Assembly (NCBI GenBank): GCA_002333205.1
Contig: DDAD01000120.1
Location: 10,076 to 19,013 of the forward strand
Direction of reading: 5' to 3'
Source: Pedobacter sp. UBA2067
GTDB taxonomy: Bacteria > Bacteroidota > Bacteroidia > Sphingobacteriales > Sphingobacteriaceae
Length of the DNA: 8,938 bases
The position numbers and the translations under genes were made by a program. A model generated the notes under the pieces. That model was not told the origin of the DNA. It made no database searches and was given only the letters and a program-made list of their open reading frames with translations. Positions 7,474 to 8,938 of the stretch are shown here, one piece after another. Position 1 is the first letter of the stretch; every line of letters begins with the position of its first letter.

Positions 7474-8938
7474 ATGATGAATGGTTATTTAAAATGGGGA
7501 ATTCTGTTTTGTTTGTTTGTCCTGCCATTTACAAGTAGTTCACAGCCACAAAAAGCGACTCCCAGGAAAACAGGTGATGGACCCTGGGAGCAGCTTATAA
7601 TACGTGGTGTAACACTCATCAACAGCACCGGTGCGCCTGCGATGGGCCCGGTAGATATCGTTGTTGAACAGAATAGGATAGTGGCGATTCGCACGGTTGG
7701 CAGTCCCGGGTTGAAGATCGACCCGGCTCGCAGGCCCCAATTGAAGGCTGGTGGAAAAGAGCTCCAGGCCGAAGGCATGTATTTGTTGCCCGGCTTTATT
7801 GATATGCATGCGCATATAGGTGGAGCAGAAAAGGGCGCTGATGCGGATTATGTGTTTAAGCTGTGGATGGCTCATGGCGTGACCACCATTCGGGAACCGG
7901 GAAGTTTTAGTGGTTTGGACTGGGTACTTGACCAAAAGCTGAAAAGTAATCGAAACGAGATTGTCGCACCGAGGATCTATGCCTACACTTCCTTCGGTCA
8001 GGGAAACAAAACGCCGATCAGTACTGCAGCCGAAGCTAGAAAATGGGTTCAGGAGAATGCGAAAAAGGGCGCTGATGGCATCAAGTTCTTCGGAGCCTCG
8101 CCTGAGGTTATGGATGCCGCAATAAAGGAAAACAATAGGCTTGGGCTAAGATCGATGGCGCACCACTCGCAAACTGATGTTGGCAGATGGAATGCGCTCC
8201 AGAGTGCTAATGCAGGGATGACTTCTCTTGAGCATTGGTATGGGCTTCCTGAAGCGATGTTTACCAGCCAAAGGATTCAGAATTATTCACCCGATTACAA
8301 CTATTCAAATGAACAGGATAGATTCGGCGAGGCCGGGACACTATGGAAGCAAGCGGCAGAACCATTTTCTGCGCGCTGGAAAAGTGTCATGAGTGAATTG
8401 ATCCGTCTTGATTTTACTTTAGACCCTACCTTTAATATATATGAAGCCAATCGTGACTTGATGCGTGCGCGAACTGCGGAGTGGCATGCGGATTATACAA
8501 TGCCTAAGCTATGGGCATTTTATGAGCCAAGCTGGAACTCCCATGGTTCGTACTGGCACGCCTGGGGGACGGAAGAGGAAGTTAACTGGAAGGAGAACTA
8601 TCGACTATGGATGAGCTTTATCAACGAATACAAAAACCAGGGTGGGCGGGTTACGGTAGGGACAGATGCAGGCTTCATCTATCAGTTATTTGGATTTGCT
8701 TTTGTTCGCGAGATGGAGCTTCTGCGGGAAGCTGGATTTCATCCGCTTGAAGTCGTTCAGGCGGCTACATTGAACGGTGCCCAGGCGCTTGGTATGGAAA
8801 AGGATCTCGGTAGTGTTGAAGTCGGCAAGTTAGCGGACTTCGTGATCGTGGAAGAAAACCCACTGAAAAATCTTCAAGTGCTTTATGGTACGGGGTCAAT
8901 CCGTTTGGGCAAAGACAATCAAGTACAGCGTGTTGGTG
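7474..8938 (+). CDS. Secreted metal-dependent amidohydrolase, 3'-truncated by window edge
   Basis: This frame runs open from ATG 7474 off the right edge (488 full codons). It encodes an amidohydrolase-superfamily TIM-barrel enzyme that hydrolyses an amide-type bond at a metal centre. A signal peptide (WGILFCLFVLPFTSSS|Q) suggests a periplasmic or extracellular location. A small beta domain (IIRGVTLINSTG ... VEQNRIVAI) comes first. The metal-ligand set follows: His112 and His114 in GFIDMHAH, Lys204 in GIKFFG (candidate carboxylated Lys), His231 or His230 in MAHHSQ, His254 in SLEHW and Asp398 in VGTDAG. The closing motif LGSVEVGKLADFVIVEENPL is typical, so only a short tail should be missing. 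About 144 residues separate His254 from Asp398, and residues 337-379 hold seven tryptophans. The start is fixed by an in-frame TAA at 7465-7467; Met2 is equally possible. Relatives with this ligand set include imidazolonepropionase-like and Xaa-Pro/Xaa-Lys dipeptidase-like enzymes. Its position after two carboxypeptidases favours a peptide-derived substrate, but the reaction cannot be named from sequence. Confidence 0.93.
   Translation, partial: MMNGYLKWGILFCLFVLPFTSSSQPQKATPRKTGDGPWEQLIIRGVTLINSTGAPAMGPVDIVVEQNRIVAIRTVGSPGLKIDPARRPQLKAGGKELQAEGMYLLPGFIDMHAHIGGAEKGADADYVFKLWMAHGVTTIREPGSFSGLDWVLDQKLKSNRNEIVAPRIYAYTSFGQGNKTPISTAAEARKWVQENAKKGADGIKFFGASPEVMDAAIKENNRLGLRSMAHHSQTDVGRWNALQSANAGMTSLEHWYGLPEAMFTSQRIQNYSPDYNYSNEQDRFGEAGTLWKQAAEPFSARWKSVMSELIRLDFTLDPTFNIYEANRDLMRARTAEWHADYTMPKLWAFYEPSWNSHGSYWHAWGTEEEVNWKENYRLWMSFINEYKNQGGRVTVGTDAGFIYQLFGFAFVREMELLREAGFHPLEVVQAATLNGAQALGMEKDLGSVEVGKLADFVIVEENPLKNLQVLYGTGSIRLGKDNQVQRVG

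Noticed and set aside
7540..7935. 131-codon minus-strand open frame
   Set aside because: It lies wholly antisense to the signal-peptide and metal-ligand region of the amidohydrolase, and its translation shows no recognisable domain or signal.
1..8938. tRNA, rRNA, CRISPR, riboswitch, insertion sequence or phage-defence system
   Set aside because: The window is almost fully coding with five recognisable exported or outer-membrane proteins. No array, transposase, nuclease, reverse transcriptase or structured RNA was seen.

Overview
The window looks like part of a Bacteroidota chromosome, most plausibly from the Sphingobacteriales/Chitinophagales side of the phylum (Pedobacter-like). The evidence is a SusC/RagA-type TonB-dependent transporter followed directly by a SusD-type lipoprotein, AT-rich leaders with no clear Shine-Dalgarno sequence, and several exported proteins whose signal peptides end in (A/S)-Q. 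The genus is an impression, not a result.

All five genes are on the + strand and tightly packed. In order they are: (1) the 3' nine-tenths or so of a SusC-like outer-membrane transporter, 1-2670, cut by the left edge; (2) a SusD-like lipoprotein of the SusD-like_2 type, 2703-4223; (3) a secreted S10-family serine carboxypeptidase, 4255-5787; (4) a second, clearly paralogous S10 carboxypeptidase, 5790-7412, starting 2 nt after the stop of the first; (5) a secreted metal-dependent amidohydrolase, 7474 to the right edge, which lacks only its C-terminal tail. Gaps between genes are 31, 31, 2 and 61 nt. I see no convincing terminator or Bacteroidota promoter in them, so one transcription unit is the simplest reading.

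Taken together the locus reads as a peptide-scavenging analogue of a polysaccharide utilisation locus. SusC/SusD would capture and import oligopeptides, as the RagAB pair of Porphyromonas gingivalis is known to do. Two exported carboxypeptidases would trim C-terminal residues, and an exported amidohydrolase would act on a residual amide, dipeptide or blocked product. The substrate is inferred from gene content only. No regulator (sigma/anti-sigma pair, hybrid two-component system) is visible; it may lie outside the window.

I found no RNA gene, CRISPR array, insertion sequence, attachment site or origin. No stretch longer than 61 nt lacks a gene. I did not find a clearly unprecedented system. 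The parts most worth following up are the S10 doublet inside a SusCD operon, the cysteine-poor S10 enzymes, and the tryptophan-rich insertion in the amidohydrolase.
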